Assembly: GCA_021324595.1 (NCBI GenBank)
Contig: JAJPIV010000134.1
Location: 1 to 64,000 of the forward strand
DNA: 64,000 nucleotides
Direction: 5' to 3'
Origin: Actinomycetota bacterium
GTDB lineage: Bacteria > Actinomycetota > Actinomycetes > Streptosporangiales > Streptosporangiaceae
The position numbers were made by a program, and so were the translations under genes. The notes under the pieces were generated by a model that had not been told where the DNA came from, did not search any database, and worked only from the letters and a program-made list of their open reading frames with translations. Below, piece by piece: positions 47,661 through 56,745 of this stretch. How positions within the stretch are numbered: position 1 is the first letter of the stretch; each line of letters starts with the position of its first letter.

Positions 47661-48524
47661 ATGAGCGATCCGCGAGCCCCGCGCGCGGGCGAGTGGCTGG
47701 GCGGGCTCGTCGGGTTCGCGCGGCGGCGGCTGGCGGGCGAGTCCGGGGCCGATCCGGAGTCCGGCTTCGACCCGGAGTTCAACCGCGTCCTGCTGATGCC
47801 CGTCGCCCGGGCGCTGTACCGGAACTGGTTCCGGGTGCGGATGCGCGGCATCGGGAACGTGCCCTCGTCCGGTCCCGCGCTCGTCGTCGCCAATCACTCC
47901 GGCGTGATACCGGTCGACGCGATCATGCTCCAGGTCGGCATCCTGGACGAGCACCCGGCCGCCCGCAACCTGCGCCTGCTCGGCGCCGACCTGGTGTACT
48001 CCGTCCCCGTCCTGGCGGACCTGGCGAGGAAGAGCGGCCATGTGCGGGCCAGCCCCGCGGAGGCGGAGCGGCTCCTGCGCTCGGGCGAGCTGGTCGGCGT
48101 GTTCCCCGAGGGCTTCAAGGGGATCGGCAAGCCCTTCAGCGAGCGCTACCGGCTGCGGCGGTTCGGCCGGGGCGGCTTTGCCCGCACGGCGATGCGCACG
48201 AGGTCACCGATGATCCCGTGCGCGATCGTCGGCGCCGAGGAGATCTACCCGATGGTCGCGGACTGGCCGCGGGTCGCCGCCCGGCTGCGGCTGCCCTACT
48301 TCCCGGTCACGCCGCTGTTCCCGTGGCTCGGCCCGCTCGGCGTCATCCCGCTGCCGTCCAAGTGGATCATCGAGTTCTGCGATCCGGTGCCCACCGACGG
48401 CTTCACCCCGGATCAGTGGGAGGACGAGGAGGTGATCGCCGAGCTCGCCGGCAAGGTGAAGGCCACGATCGACCGCAAGCTCGGCGAGCTGCTGGCCGAG
48501 CGGGGGCCGGCCTTCGGCGGCTGA
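47661..48524 (+). CDS. Lysophospholipid acyltransferase (PlsC-like)
   Basis: ALVVANHSGVIPVDAIML (NHxxxxD); VGVFPEGFKGIGKP. Confidence 0.9.
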   Translation: MSDPRAPRAGEWLGGLVGFARRRLAGESGADPESGFDPEFNRVLLMPVARALYRNWFRVRMRGIGNVPSSGPALVVANHSGVIPVDAIMLQVGILDEHPAARNLRLLGADLVYSVPVLADLARKSGHVRASPAEAERLLRSGELVGVFPEGFKGIGKPFSERYRLRRFGRGGFARTAMRTRSPMIPCAIVGAEEIYPMVADWPRVAARLRLPYFPVTPLFPWLGPLGVIPLPSKWIIEFCDPVPTDGFTPDQWEDEEVIAELAGKVKATIDRKLGELLAERGPAFGG

Positions 48525-48538
48525 CGGGGAGGCCGCCT

Positions 48539-49405
48539 TCAGCTCGAGCCGGCGGCGCGGTTCCGGCGCAGGGCCGCGCCGGCCGCCAGGCCGCCGACAA
48601 CGACGCCCGCCCCCGCGGCGACCGGGATGGCCACGAACGTGGCGCGGCGCCCCCTCCTGAACTCGTGCACCGGCCAGCCCCGCTCGCGCGCCACGGCCCG
48701 CAGCCGGGCGTCGGGGTTCACCGCATGGGGGTGCCCGACGAGCTCGAGCATGGGCAGGTCGTTCGCGGAGTCGCTGTACGCGCTGCAGCGGGCCAGGTCA
48801 AGGCCCTCCCGCTCGGCCAGGGCGAGCACCGCCGCCGCCTTGGCCGAGCCGTGCAGCAGCCCGCCGGACAGCCGGCCCGTGTAGACGCCGTCGCGGGTCT
48901 CGGCGACCGTGCCGAGCGCGCCGCTCAGGCCCAGCCGCCTGGCCAGGATGTCCGCCAGTTCGATCGGGGTCGCGGTGACCAGCCAGACCCGCTGGCCGGC
49001 GTCCAGGTGCGCCTGCGCGAGATCGCGGGCGCCCTCCCAGATCCGGCCGGCCATGGTCTCGTCGTAGATCTCCTCACCGAGCGCGATGATGTCGGCCACC
49101 CGGTGGCCGGCGACGAAGGCGAGCGCAGCCTCGCGGGCCGCGTCGATGTGGTTCGCGCTCTCCGCCCCGCGCACGCGGAACAGGAACTGCCCGGCCATCA
49201 TCCTGGCCAGGTCTCTCGGGCCGAACATCTTGCGGGCCGCCAGGCCCCTCGCGAAGTAGTAGATCGACGCGCCGCGCATCAGGGTGTTGTCCACGTCGAA
49301 GAAGGCCCCGGCCCGCGGATCCGGGGCGGCCGGCGGCCTGGGGGCGGCGGCCGCCGCCTCCCCCGCCGGCGCGGCATGGTCGTGGTGATCGGGGTGCGCC
49401 GTCAC
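48539..49405 (-). CDS. HAD-IB family phosphatase
   Basis: GAFFDVDNTLMRGASIYYFARGLA; VTATPIELADILA; AYSDSANDLPMLELVGHPHAVNPD. Confidence 0.9.
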   Translation of the reverse strand: MTAHPDHHDHAAPAGEAAAAAPRPPAAPDPRAGAFFDVDNTLMRGASIYYFARGLAARKMFGPRDLARMMAGQFLFRVRGAESANHIDAAREAALAFVAGHRVADIIALGEEIYDETMAGRIWEGARDLAQAHLDAGQRVWLVTATPIELADILARRLGLSGALGTVAETRDGVYTGRLSGGLLHGSAKAAAVLALAEREGLDLARCSAYSDSANDLPMLELVGHPHAVNPDARLRAVARERGWPVHEFRRGRRATFVAIPVAAGAGVVVGGLAAGAALRRNRAAGSS

Positions 49406-49516
49406 GATAGCCGAGCCTAATGGGTACGCTTGGTAACCCGGCGCGGGTCTCGCGCCGACGGGTCGCCGCGCCCGACCGGCGGCGGCACGCTCGGGCGTAG
49501 GGCACCATAGGCAGGG

Positions 49517-51520
49517 ATGTCGCTCTCTCTCATCGTGGTCGTGCTCGGCGCCGTCGTCGCGGCGGCGGGTACCGTCACGCTGGCGGCGCGCGCCGCCAGG
49601 AGACCCTCGCCGGCGCTGCTCGCCTGGACGGCCGCGGTGCTGGGGCTCGCCGTGGCGCTCGGCTCGCAGGCCGTCGGCTACCTGGCCGGCTACAGCGCGC
49701 TGCTCTTCCGGGCCATGGAGCTCGGCGCCCAGCTACTGGCCCCGCTTGCGCTGTGCCTCGGCCTGGCCGAGGTGGTCGCGCGCAGGTTGCCCGCCCGGTT
49801 CGCCATGCGGCTGGTAACATCGGGCCTCGCGATCGTCCTCGCCGTCGCGCTCGGCTCGGACCCGCTCAACCAGAGCCGGAGGTTCAGCAAGGCGTGGCCG
49901 GACCCCGCGGTCTTCTACGAGCCGGTGCCACTGGCGCTGATCGGGATTCTGGCCCTCTTCATCGTGGTCACCGTCCTGGTGTCCGTGCTGGCCACGGCGG
50001 CGGGCTCCCGGCGTGCCGGGCCCGGGAGCCGGGCCGGGCCGGTGCTCGCGGCCTCGGCGGCGGCGCTGGCGCTCGCGGAGCCTGGCCTGTCCTGGTTCGC
50101 GCACTCGGCCGGGGTCAGGCCCCCGGCGTCGGACCGGGGCATGTTCGCCCTGGCCTGCACGGCGGCCGCGGCGCTGACGTGGTACGCGGCCGTCGCGGCA
50201 CAGCGGGCCGGCGTGCTGGTCCCGGCCGGCCGGGTCGCGGACGAGGCCGGTGACGGCCGGGCGGATGGCGGTGAGGGTCCCGACGACCAAGGCGGTGGCA
50301 TGGACGGGCGGTACCAGACAGGAGAGTTCGACGGTTACGGCCGGGGCGACTATGACCAGCGCGGCCTGCCCGGCGACGACCCGCGCGCCTACCGTGACGA
50401 CCCCGCGCACGGGTGGCCGGGCCCGGCGGGCGGCCGTGTCCCGCAGCTGGACTCGCAGTCCGGCTACCCCGGGCTCGCCGCCCTCGCGGCCGAGTTCGAC
50501 GATCCGCCGCCCGGGGCAGCCGGGTACCGTGATCCGCGGGCCCCGGACGGCGCGATGCCGCCCGGCGCCCCCTACGCCGGCCCCCCCTACGACGGCCCCC
50601 CCTACGACGGCTCCCCCTACGACGGCCCCCCCTACGACGGCGACGGGCCCTACCGCGGGCCGCGTGGCGAGCCCGGCCCGCCGGCGCTCCGGGGGGCGTA
50701 TGACCGGGACCCCTACGGGCCGGGTCCCGACGCGGGCGGTCCCTACCGCGAGCCAGCGAACGGCGCCTGGCCCTACGACGGCGGCGGGCCCTACCCCGGG
50801 CCTCGTGGCGAGCCCGGCCCGCCGGCGGTCCAGGGGGATCCGTACCGCGGCGAATGGGACGCGCAGCGCCGGGCCTTGCGCGACGGCTATGCGAACGGCG
50901 GGCCCTCCCCCGGCGCGGCACCCTACGGCGAGGAGGCAGGCCACGGCGGCCCCCGGCCACCGGATGGCGCGGGCACCTCATCGTTGTTCGGTCAGATCAC
51001 CATCTACACGCTGATCGAGGAGCGGGCAGGTGACTTTGACAGGCTGACCGAGCGGATGGTGGCCAGGGTCCAGGCCCGGGAGCCCGACACGCTGGTCTAC
51101 ATCGTCCACGCGGTGCCGACCGCGCCGATGCAGCGGATCCTGTACGAGGTCTACCGCGACCGGGCCGCCTACGAGGAGCACCTGCGCCAGCCCTACATGG
51201 TCAGGTACGAGGCGGAGCGCCGGCCGCTCGTGCTGGCCACGAACGTGATCGAGCTCGGCCTGCAGCAGGCGAAGGTGACGCCGTTCCCGTCGATCTCCGC
51301 GATCTCCGACATCCTCAGCGAGTCGGGCATCGACCTGACCGGCGTCGTCAGGTCGCGCGGCAGGATCGCCGGGGGCAACGGCCACGAGCCCCGGGGCCTG
51401 CCCGCCCCCGGTCAGGGGGGCCAGCGGCCCGTCCCGGACCGCTATGACGGGCCCGGCTACGCCCAGCCCTACCAGCAGGGCTGGGACGAGATCCGCGGGC
51501 GCGACCCGGGGTACCGGTGA
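49517..51520 (+). CDS. Multi-TM protein fused through a Pro/Tyr/Asp/Gly-rich repeat linker to a monooxygenase-like (ABM) domain
   Basis: About 7 hydrophobic N-terminal segments; PYDGPPYDGPPYDGSPYDG linker; FGQITIYTLIEERAGDFDRLTERMVARVQAREPDTLVYIVHAVPTAPMQRILYEVYRDRAAYEEHLRQPYM. Confidence 0.8.
   Translation: MSLSLIVVVLGAVVAAAGTVTLAARAARRPSPALLAWTAAVLGLAVALGSQAVGYLAGYSALLFRAMELGAQLLAPLALCLGLAEVVARRLPARFAMRLVTSGLAIVLAVALGSDPLNQSRRFSKAWPDPAVFYEPVPLALIGILALFIVVTVLVSVLATAAGSRRAGPGSRAGPVLAASAAALALAEPGLSWFAHSAGVRPPASDRGMFALACTAAAALTWYAAVAAQRAGVLVPAGRVADEAGDGRADGGEGPDDQGGGMDGRYQTGEFDGYGRGDYDQRGLPGDDPRAYRDDPAHGWPGPAGGRVPQLDSQSGYPGLAALAAEFDDPPPGAAGYRDPRAPDGAMPPGAPYAGPPYDGPPYDGSPYDGPPYDGDGPYRGPRGEPGPPALRGAYDRDPYGPGPDAGGPYREPANGAWPYDGGGPYPGPRGEPGPPAVQGDPYRGEWDAQRRALRDGYANGGPSPGAAPYGEEAGHGGPRPPDGAGTSSLFGQITIYTLIEERAGDFDRLTERMVARVQAREPDTLVYIVHAVPTAPMQRILYEVYRDRAAYEEHLRQPYMVRYEAERRPLVLATNVIELGLQQAKVTPFPSISAISDILSESGIDLTGVVRSRGRIAGGNGHEPRGLPAPGQGGQRPVPDRYDGPGYAQPYQQGWDEIRGRDPGYR
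50566..50640 (+). repeat. 15-nt in-frame repeat (encodes PPYDG/SPYDG)
   Basis: CCCCCCTACGACGGC-type units x5. Confidence 0.85.
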
Positions 51521-51786
51521 GGCTGCCGGGACGCCGCGGGCGAGGCCCGGCTCATGTGATCACGCTGCTGTCCCGGCCCGGCTGCCACCTGTGCGACGAG
51601 GCCCGGTCCGTCATCGCCGCGGTGGCCGGCGAGCTCGGCGTGCCCTGGGCCGAGCGGGACGTCACAGCCTCGCCGGAGGACCTGCGCGAGTACGGCGACA
51701 TGGTGCCGGTCACCTTCATCGACGGGGTCCAGCACGACTTCTGGCGGGTCGACGAGCGCCGCCTGCGCGAGGCGCTGCGCGCCTGA
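51517..51786 (+). CDS. Glutaredoxin-like protein
   Basis: ITLLSRPGCHLCDEARSVIAAVAGELGVPWAERDVT; GTGA overlap with upstream gene. Confidence 0.88.
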   Translation: MRLPGRRGRGPAHVITLLSRPGCHLCDEARSVIAAVAGELGVPWAERDVTASPEDLREYGDMVPVTFIDGVQHDFWRVDERRLREALRA

Positions 51787-51809
51787 TGGCGCGGCGGAAC
51801 CCGCCGACT

Positions 51810-51827
51810 TTGTGCAAACGTTCACAA
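51810..51827. promoter_or_regulatory. Rex operator (ROP)
   Basis: TTGTGCAAACGTTCACAA versus TTGTGAAnnnnTTCACAA; followed by -10 TAGCGT at 51833. Confidence 0.88.
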
Positions 51828-51919
51828 GGGCGTAGCGTGTGGTGAGCCACAGCCGGAGCGGACTGCGGACGACAGGCCGCCCCGCCCGCCGTGCCGAGCC
51901 CCCAGGAGTAGCCGGCGTC

Positions 51920-52768
51920 ATGTCCCGCCGCAGACGATCCGAACACGCACCGGGCATCCCCGAAGCCACCATCGCGCGGCTCCCGCTCTACTTGCGCGCC
52001 CTGTACGCGCTGGCCGACCGCGGCATCGCCTCGGTGTCGAGCGAGGAGCTGGCCGCGGCGGCGGGCGTGAACTCGGCCAAGCTCCGCAAGGACCTGTCCC
52101 ACCTTGGCTCGTACGGCACCCGGGGCGTCGGCTACGACGTGGACTACCTGCTCTACCAGGTCTCGCGCGAGCTTGGCCTGACCCAGGACTGGCCGGTCCT
52201 CATCGTCGGTGCCGGCAACCTCGGCCGGGCCCTGGCGAACTACGGCGGATTCGCCTCACGCGGCTTCCGCGTGGCCGCGATGCTGGACTCCGACCCGTTC
52301 GTGATCGGCCGCGTGATCGCGGGCCACCGGGTGCGGGGTGCCGACGAGATGGAACAGGTCGTGGCCGAGCACGGGGTGATGATCGGGGCGATCACCGCGC
52401 CGGCCGGCGCCGCCCAGGGAATCTGCGACCGGCTGGTGGCCGCCGGGGTCACGAGCATCCTGAACTTCGCCCCGGTTGTGCTCAGCGTGCCGGAGGGCGT
52501 CGACGTGCGTAAGGTCGATCTGTCGATCGAGTTGCAGATCCTCGCGTTCCACGCGCAGCGCAGGTCAGGCCGGCGGCTGCGGTCGCTCGGCGGCCTGGCC
52601 GGCGCCGCGGAAGACACCGCGGGCCGCGGCGCCCGGCGCGGCGCGGGACCTCCGGGACCTGCCGGCCGGCCGCCGTTCCCCGGGGCCGGCGCCCTGCCGG
52701 GCAGGGCGGGCAGGGCGCAGCTGGCTGGAGGTGACGGTGGGGTGGCCGCCGAGGCGGTGGGCAGATGA
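51920..52768 (+). CDS. rex: Redox-sensing transcriptional repressor Rex
   Basis: IARLPLYLRALYALADRGIASVSSEELAAAAGVNSAKLRKDLSHLGSYGTRGVGYDVDYL; VGAGNLGRALANY. Confidence 0.95.
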   Translation: MSRRRRSEHAPGIPEATIARLPLYLRALYALADRGIASVSSEELAAAAGVNSAKLRKDLSHLGSYGTRGVGYDVDYLLYQVSRELGLTQDWPVLIVGAGNLGRALANYGGFASRGFRVAAMLDSDPFVIGRVIAGHRVRGADEMEQVVAEHGVMIGAITAPAGAAQGICDRLVAAGVTSILNFAPVVLSVPEGVDVRKVDLSIELQILAFHAQRRSGRRLRSLGGLAGAAEDTAGRGARRGAGPPGPAGRPPFPGAGALPGRAGRAQLAGGDGGVAAEAVGR

Positions 52769-54162
52769 GCGTCCTGGTCGTCGGGCTCAGCCACGCGAGC
52801 GCCCCGGTGGCCATCCTCGAGCGCGCGGTGGTCACCGGCGAGGCCAAGGTGAAGCTCCTGCACGATCTGCGGCTGGCCGATCACATCGCGGGCTCGCTGG
52901 TGCTGAGCACCTGCAACCGCGTGGAGGTCTACGCGGAGGTTGACAGGTTCCACGGGGGCGTCACGGCCATCTGCGACCTGCTGGCCAGGCACTCGGGCCT
53001 GTCGCTGGCCGAGCTGACCGGGCCAGCGTACGTCCACTACGAGGACCGTGCCGCCGAGCACCTGCTCACCGTGGCGTGTGGCCTGGACTCGATGGTGGTG
53101 GGCGAGAGCCAGATCCTCGGCCAGGTGCGCGACGCGGTCCGGCTGGCCCGCCAGCACGGCACGCTGAGCCGGGAGCTGTCCGACCTCGCCAGGCTGGCGC
53201 TGCGGGCCGGACGGCGCGCTCACGCGGAGACCGGGATCGACGCGGCGGGCCAGAACCTCGTGATGCTGGGCGTGCAGGTCGCCTCCCGGCTGCTCGAGCG
53301 CGGCCCGTCCGGCGGGGCGCCGCTGAGCGGCCTGTCCGTCCTCGTGGTGGGAGCAGGCTCGATGAGCTCGCTCGCGGTCGCGACCGCGCGCCGTCACGGA
53401 GCCGGCCAGATTGTGATCGCCAACCGGACCAGGGCCCGCGCCGAGCGGCTCGCGGCCCGGTACGGCGCCACGGTGGCGTCCATGCCGGAGCTGCCCGCCA
53501 GCATCGCCGCCGCGGACCTGGTCATCTCCTGCACCGGCGCGACCGGGCACGTGATCACTGCGGCGATCGCCGAGCGGGCCCTGCGGCTGCGCTCGCCGGG
53601 TGGCCGGGGCCCGCTGGTCCTGCTCGACCTGGCGCTGCCCCGGGACGTCGAGGCCGCGGCCGCGGCGCTCCCCGGCGTCCGGCTGGTCAGCCTGGAGGAC
53701 CTCGGCCCGCCCGGCGGGGCGGAGGGCGCCGGGCCGGGCGCGCCAGGATCGGCCGCCGAGGCCGAGGTCGCCGCAGTGCGGCGGATCATGGCCGCCGAGC
53801 TCGCCGAGTACCTGCGCGCAAGCCGCGCGGCGAGCGTCGCCCCGACTGTCGCCGCGCTGCGCGCCAAGGCCACGTCGGTGGTCGAGTCGGAGCTGGCCAG
53901 GCTGGAGCACCGCCTCGGCGACCTCGACGCGCGAGCCCGGCGGGAGATCGCCAAGGCCATGGGCAGGGTGGCGGACAAGCTGCTGCACGGGCCGACCGTG
54001 CGGGTGAAGGAGCTCGCGGGGGCGCCGGGCGCGGACTCGTACGAGGCGGCGCTGCGGGTGCTGTTCGAGCTCGATCCCGGGGCCGTGCGGTCGGTAGGCG
54101 CCCCGAGCGGGGATCTGCTGGCCGCGGCCGGCCAGGCCGCCGAGGAGGAGGACGACCGATGA
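52765..54162 (+). CDS. hemA: Glutamyl-tRNA reductase
   Basis: LVLSTCNRVEVYAEVDRFH; GLDSMVVGESQILGQVRDA; VVGAGSMSSLAVATARRHGA. Confidence 0.95.
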   Translation: MSVLVVGLSHASAPVAILERAVVTGEAKVKLLHDLRLADHIAGSLVLSTCNRVEVYAEVDRFHGGVTAICDLLARHSGLSLAELTGPAYVHYEDRAAEHLLTVACGLDSMVVGESQILGQVRDAVRLARQHGTLSRELSDLARLALRAGRRAHAETGIDAAGQNLVMLGVQVASRLLERGPSGGAPLSGLSVLVVGAGSMSSLAVATARRHGAGQIVIANRTRARAERLAARYGATVASMPELPASIAAADLVISCTGATGHVITAAIAERALRLRSPGGRGPLVLLDLALPRDVEAAAAALPGVRLVSLEDLGPPGGAEGAGPGAPGSAAEAEVAAVRRIMAAELAEYLRASRAASVAPTVAALRAKATSVVESELARLEHRLGDLDARARREIAKAMGRVADKLLHGPTVRVKELAGAPGADSYEAALRVLFELDPGAVRSVGAPSGDLLAAAGQAAEEEDDR

Positions 54163-55103
54163 CCCGTACGCCGGCCCGGTTGGGGACCAGGCGCAGCCCG
54201 ATGGCGATGGCCCAGGCGCGGCACGTGGCCGGCCTGCTGGCCGCCAGGACCGGCCGCCCGGTCGAGCTGGTCGGCATCGCCACGCTCGGCGACGTCAGCA
54301 AGGAGCACCTGACCCAGCTCGGCGGCACCGGGGTGTTCGTCAGCGCGCTCCGGGAGAGCCTGCGCTCGGGGGAGGTCGACATCGCCGTCCACTCGCTGAA
54401 GGACCTGCCGACCGCGGGGGGGCAGGAGTTCGCCCTCGCGGCGGTGCCGCCCCGCGACGACCCGAGGGACGCGCTGGTCACGGGGACCGGCGCGAAGCTC
54501 GCCGACCTTCCCGCCGGGGCCAGGATCGGGACCGGGTCGCCGCGCCGGGCCGCGCAGGTGCTGCTGCTCCGGCCCGACCTGCGGCCGGTTCCGATCCGCG
54601 GCAACGCCGGGACCCGGCTCGCCAAGCTGGACTCCGGCGAGGTTGACGCGGTCGTGCTCGCGTACGCGGGCCTGGCCCGGATCGGCCGGCTGGACGTCGT
54701 CAGCCAGGTGTTCGAGCCTGATGAGATGCTGCCGGCGCCCGGCCAGGGCGCGCTGGCCGTGGAGTGCCTGGCGAGCCGGGCCGACGTCGCCGAGTGGCTC
54801 GCCGGGATCGACGACCGCGCCAGCCGGCTGGCGATCACCGCGGAGCGCGCCCTGCTCGCGGCGCTGCAGGCTGGCTGCTCGGCCCCGGTCGGCGCGTATG
54901 CTGCCGGGACGGAGACGCTGCGGCTCGACGCGGTCGTCGCGGCGGCCGGCGGGGGAGTGGCCCTGCGCGCGAGCGCGGCCGGCCCGGCGGGCGAGGCCGA
55001 GCGCCTCGGCCGGTCTGCTGCCGCCGAGCTCCTCAGCCGGGGCGCGGGTAGGTATACGCACGTGTCAGCTGGACAGCTCACCGACGGGGACGATGTGAAG
55101 TGA
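54159..55103 (+). CDS. hemC: Porphobilinogen deaminase
   Basis: RLGTRRSPMAMAQA; DIAVHSLKDLPT; GTGSPRRAAQ; APGQGALAVEC; LQAGCSAPVGAYA. Confidence 0.95.
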   Translation: MTRTPARLGTRRSPMAMAQARHVAGLLAARTGRPVELVGIATLGDVSKEHLTQLGGTGVFVSALRESLRSGEVDIAVHSLKDLPTAGGQEFALAAVPPRDDPRDALVTGTGAKLADLPAGARIGTGSPRRAAQVLLLRPDLRPVPIRGNAGTRLAKLDSGEVDAVVLAYAGLARIGRLDVVSQVFEPDEMLPAPGQGALAVECLASRADVAEWLAGIDDRASRLAITAERALLAALQAGCSAPVGAYAAGTETLRLDAVVAAAGGGVALRASAAGPAGEAERLGRSAAAELLSRGAGRYTHVSAGQLTDGDDVK

Positions 55104-56722
55104 ACCTCACGCCCGTGACGGACATCACCGGGCCGGCACGCGGGGGCCGAGCCCGGGCCGGCCGTCCCGGCCTGGTCGCCCTGGTCGGCGTCGGCCCCGG
55201 CGATCCGGAGCTGCTGACCCTGCGGGCGGCCGCTCTGCTGCGCGAGGCCGACGTCGTGGTGGCCGGGCCGCCGGCCAGGGAGCGGGCCGCCGGCCTGCTC
55301 CGCCGGGACGCCACCGTCGTCGAGCCGGCGGCCCTGGAGTCGGACCCGGACCTGCTGGCGCGGGAGGCCAGGTCCGGCCGCCTGGTGCTCCGCCTCTACG
55401 GCGGGGACCCGCTGCTGTTCTGCTCGGCCGCCGCGGATGCCGCCGCCTGCGCGCGGGCTGGCGTGCGGTTTGAGATCGTGCCCGGGGTCTCCGCCGCCAC
55501 CGCCGTCCCCGCCTACGCGGGCATCCCGCTGACCCCGGACGGCACGGGCGAGGTCCGGATCGTGCAGGCGGCCGACGCCGGCCGGGTTCCGGCCGGGCCG
55601 GGATCGGTCGTCATACTCGGCGCCGAGTCCGCCGTCACCGACGTCGCCAAGCAGATGGTCGCGTCCGGGTGGCCCGAGGACACGCCGCTGGCGATCACCT
55701 GGAACGGCACGACACCCGAGCAGCACACGGTCGTCGGCACGCTCGGCACGATCGCCGCCGACCTCAAGGCCGCCGGGATCAGCGTGGCCACCGAGCACGG
55801 CCCGGCGATCGCGGTGGCCGGCGAGGGCGTGCTCGCCAGGCGTGAGCTGTCCTGGTTCGAGACCAAGCCGCTGTTTGGCTGGCGGGTGCTGGTGCCCAGG
55901 ACCAAGGAGCAGGCGGCGAGCGTCAGCGAGCGGCTGCGCGGCTACGGGGCGGTGCCCGAGCAGGTCCCGACGATCGCCGTCGAGCCGCCGCGAACCCCCC
56001 AGCAGATGGAGCGGGCCGTGCGCGGGCTGGTCACCGGCCGGTACCAGTGGGTCGCGTTCACCTCGTCCAACGCCGTCCGGGCGGTCCGCGAGAAGTTCGA
56101 GGAGTACGGGCTCGACGCGCGGGCGTTCGCCGGGGTGAAGGTTGCCGCCGTGGGCGAGCAGACCGCCGCGGCGCTGCGGGCGTTCGGGATCATGCCCGAA
56201 CTGATGCCCGAGGCCGAGCAGTCGGCGGAGGGCCTCGCCCGGTGCTGGCCGCCCTACGACGACGTGCTCGACCCGATCAACCGGGTGCTGCTGCCGCGGG
56301 CGGACATCGCCACAGAGAACCTGGTGACCAGGCTCACCGCGCTCGGCTGGGAGGCGGAGGAGGTGACCGCGTACCGCACCGTCCGGGCCTCCCCGCCGCC
56401 TGCCCCGGTCCGCGAGGCGATCAAGGGCGGCGGGTTCGACGCGGTCCTGTTCACCTCCTCCTCCACGGTCAGGAACCTCATCGGGATCGCGGGGAAGCCG
56501 CACGCCGTCACCGTGGTGGCGGTGATCGGGCCGGAGACCGCCCGGACCGCGGCCGAGTACGGGCTGCGGACGGACGTCATCGCGCCCCGCCCCTCGGCCA
56601 CGGCGCTCGTGGACGCGCTGGCCGAGTACGGGGCGGCGCTGCGGGACGCGGCGGCGGAGGCCGGCGAGCCGTTCCGCAGGCCGAGCGAGCGCCGCAGGGG
56701 CGCGCGCCGGCGGATCAGGTAG
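55100..56722 (+). CDS. hemD: Fused uroporphyrinogen-III C-methyltransferase / uroporphyrinogen-III synthase
   Basis: VGVGPGDPELLTLRAAALLREADVVV...RLYGGDPLLF...VPGVSAATAVPAYAGIPLT; C-terminal HemD-like GWRVLVPRTKEQAASVSERLRGYGA. Confidence 0.93.
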   Translation: MNLTPVTDITGPARGGRARAGRPGLVALVGVGPGDPELLTLRAAALLREADVVVAGPPARERAAGLLRRDATVVEPAALESDPDLLAREARSGRLVLRLYGGDPLLFCSAAADAAACARAGVRFEIVPGVSAATAVPAYAGIPLTPDGTGEVRIVQAADAGRVPAGPGSVVILGAESAVTDVAKQMVASGWPEDTPLAITWNGTTPEQHTVVGTLGTIAADLKAAGISVATEHGPAIAVAGEGVLARRELSWFETKPLFGWRVLVPRTKEQAASVSERLRGYGAVPEQVPTIAVEPPRTPQQMERAVRGLVTGRYQWVAFTSSNAVRAVREKFEEYGLDARAFAGVKVAAVGEQTAAALRAFGIMPELMPEAEQSAEGLARCWPPYDDVLDPINRVLLPRADIATENLVTRLTALGWEAEEVTAYRTVRASPPPAPVREAIKGGGFDAVLFTSSSTVRNLIGIAGKPHAVTVVAVIGPETARTAAEYGLRTDVIAPRPSATALVDALAEYGAALRDAAAEAGEPFRRPSERRRGARRRIR

Positions 56723-56745
56723 GCACACGAAAGGGAGCGCCCGCG

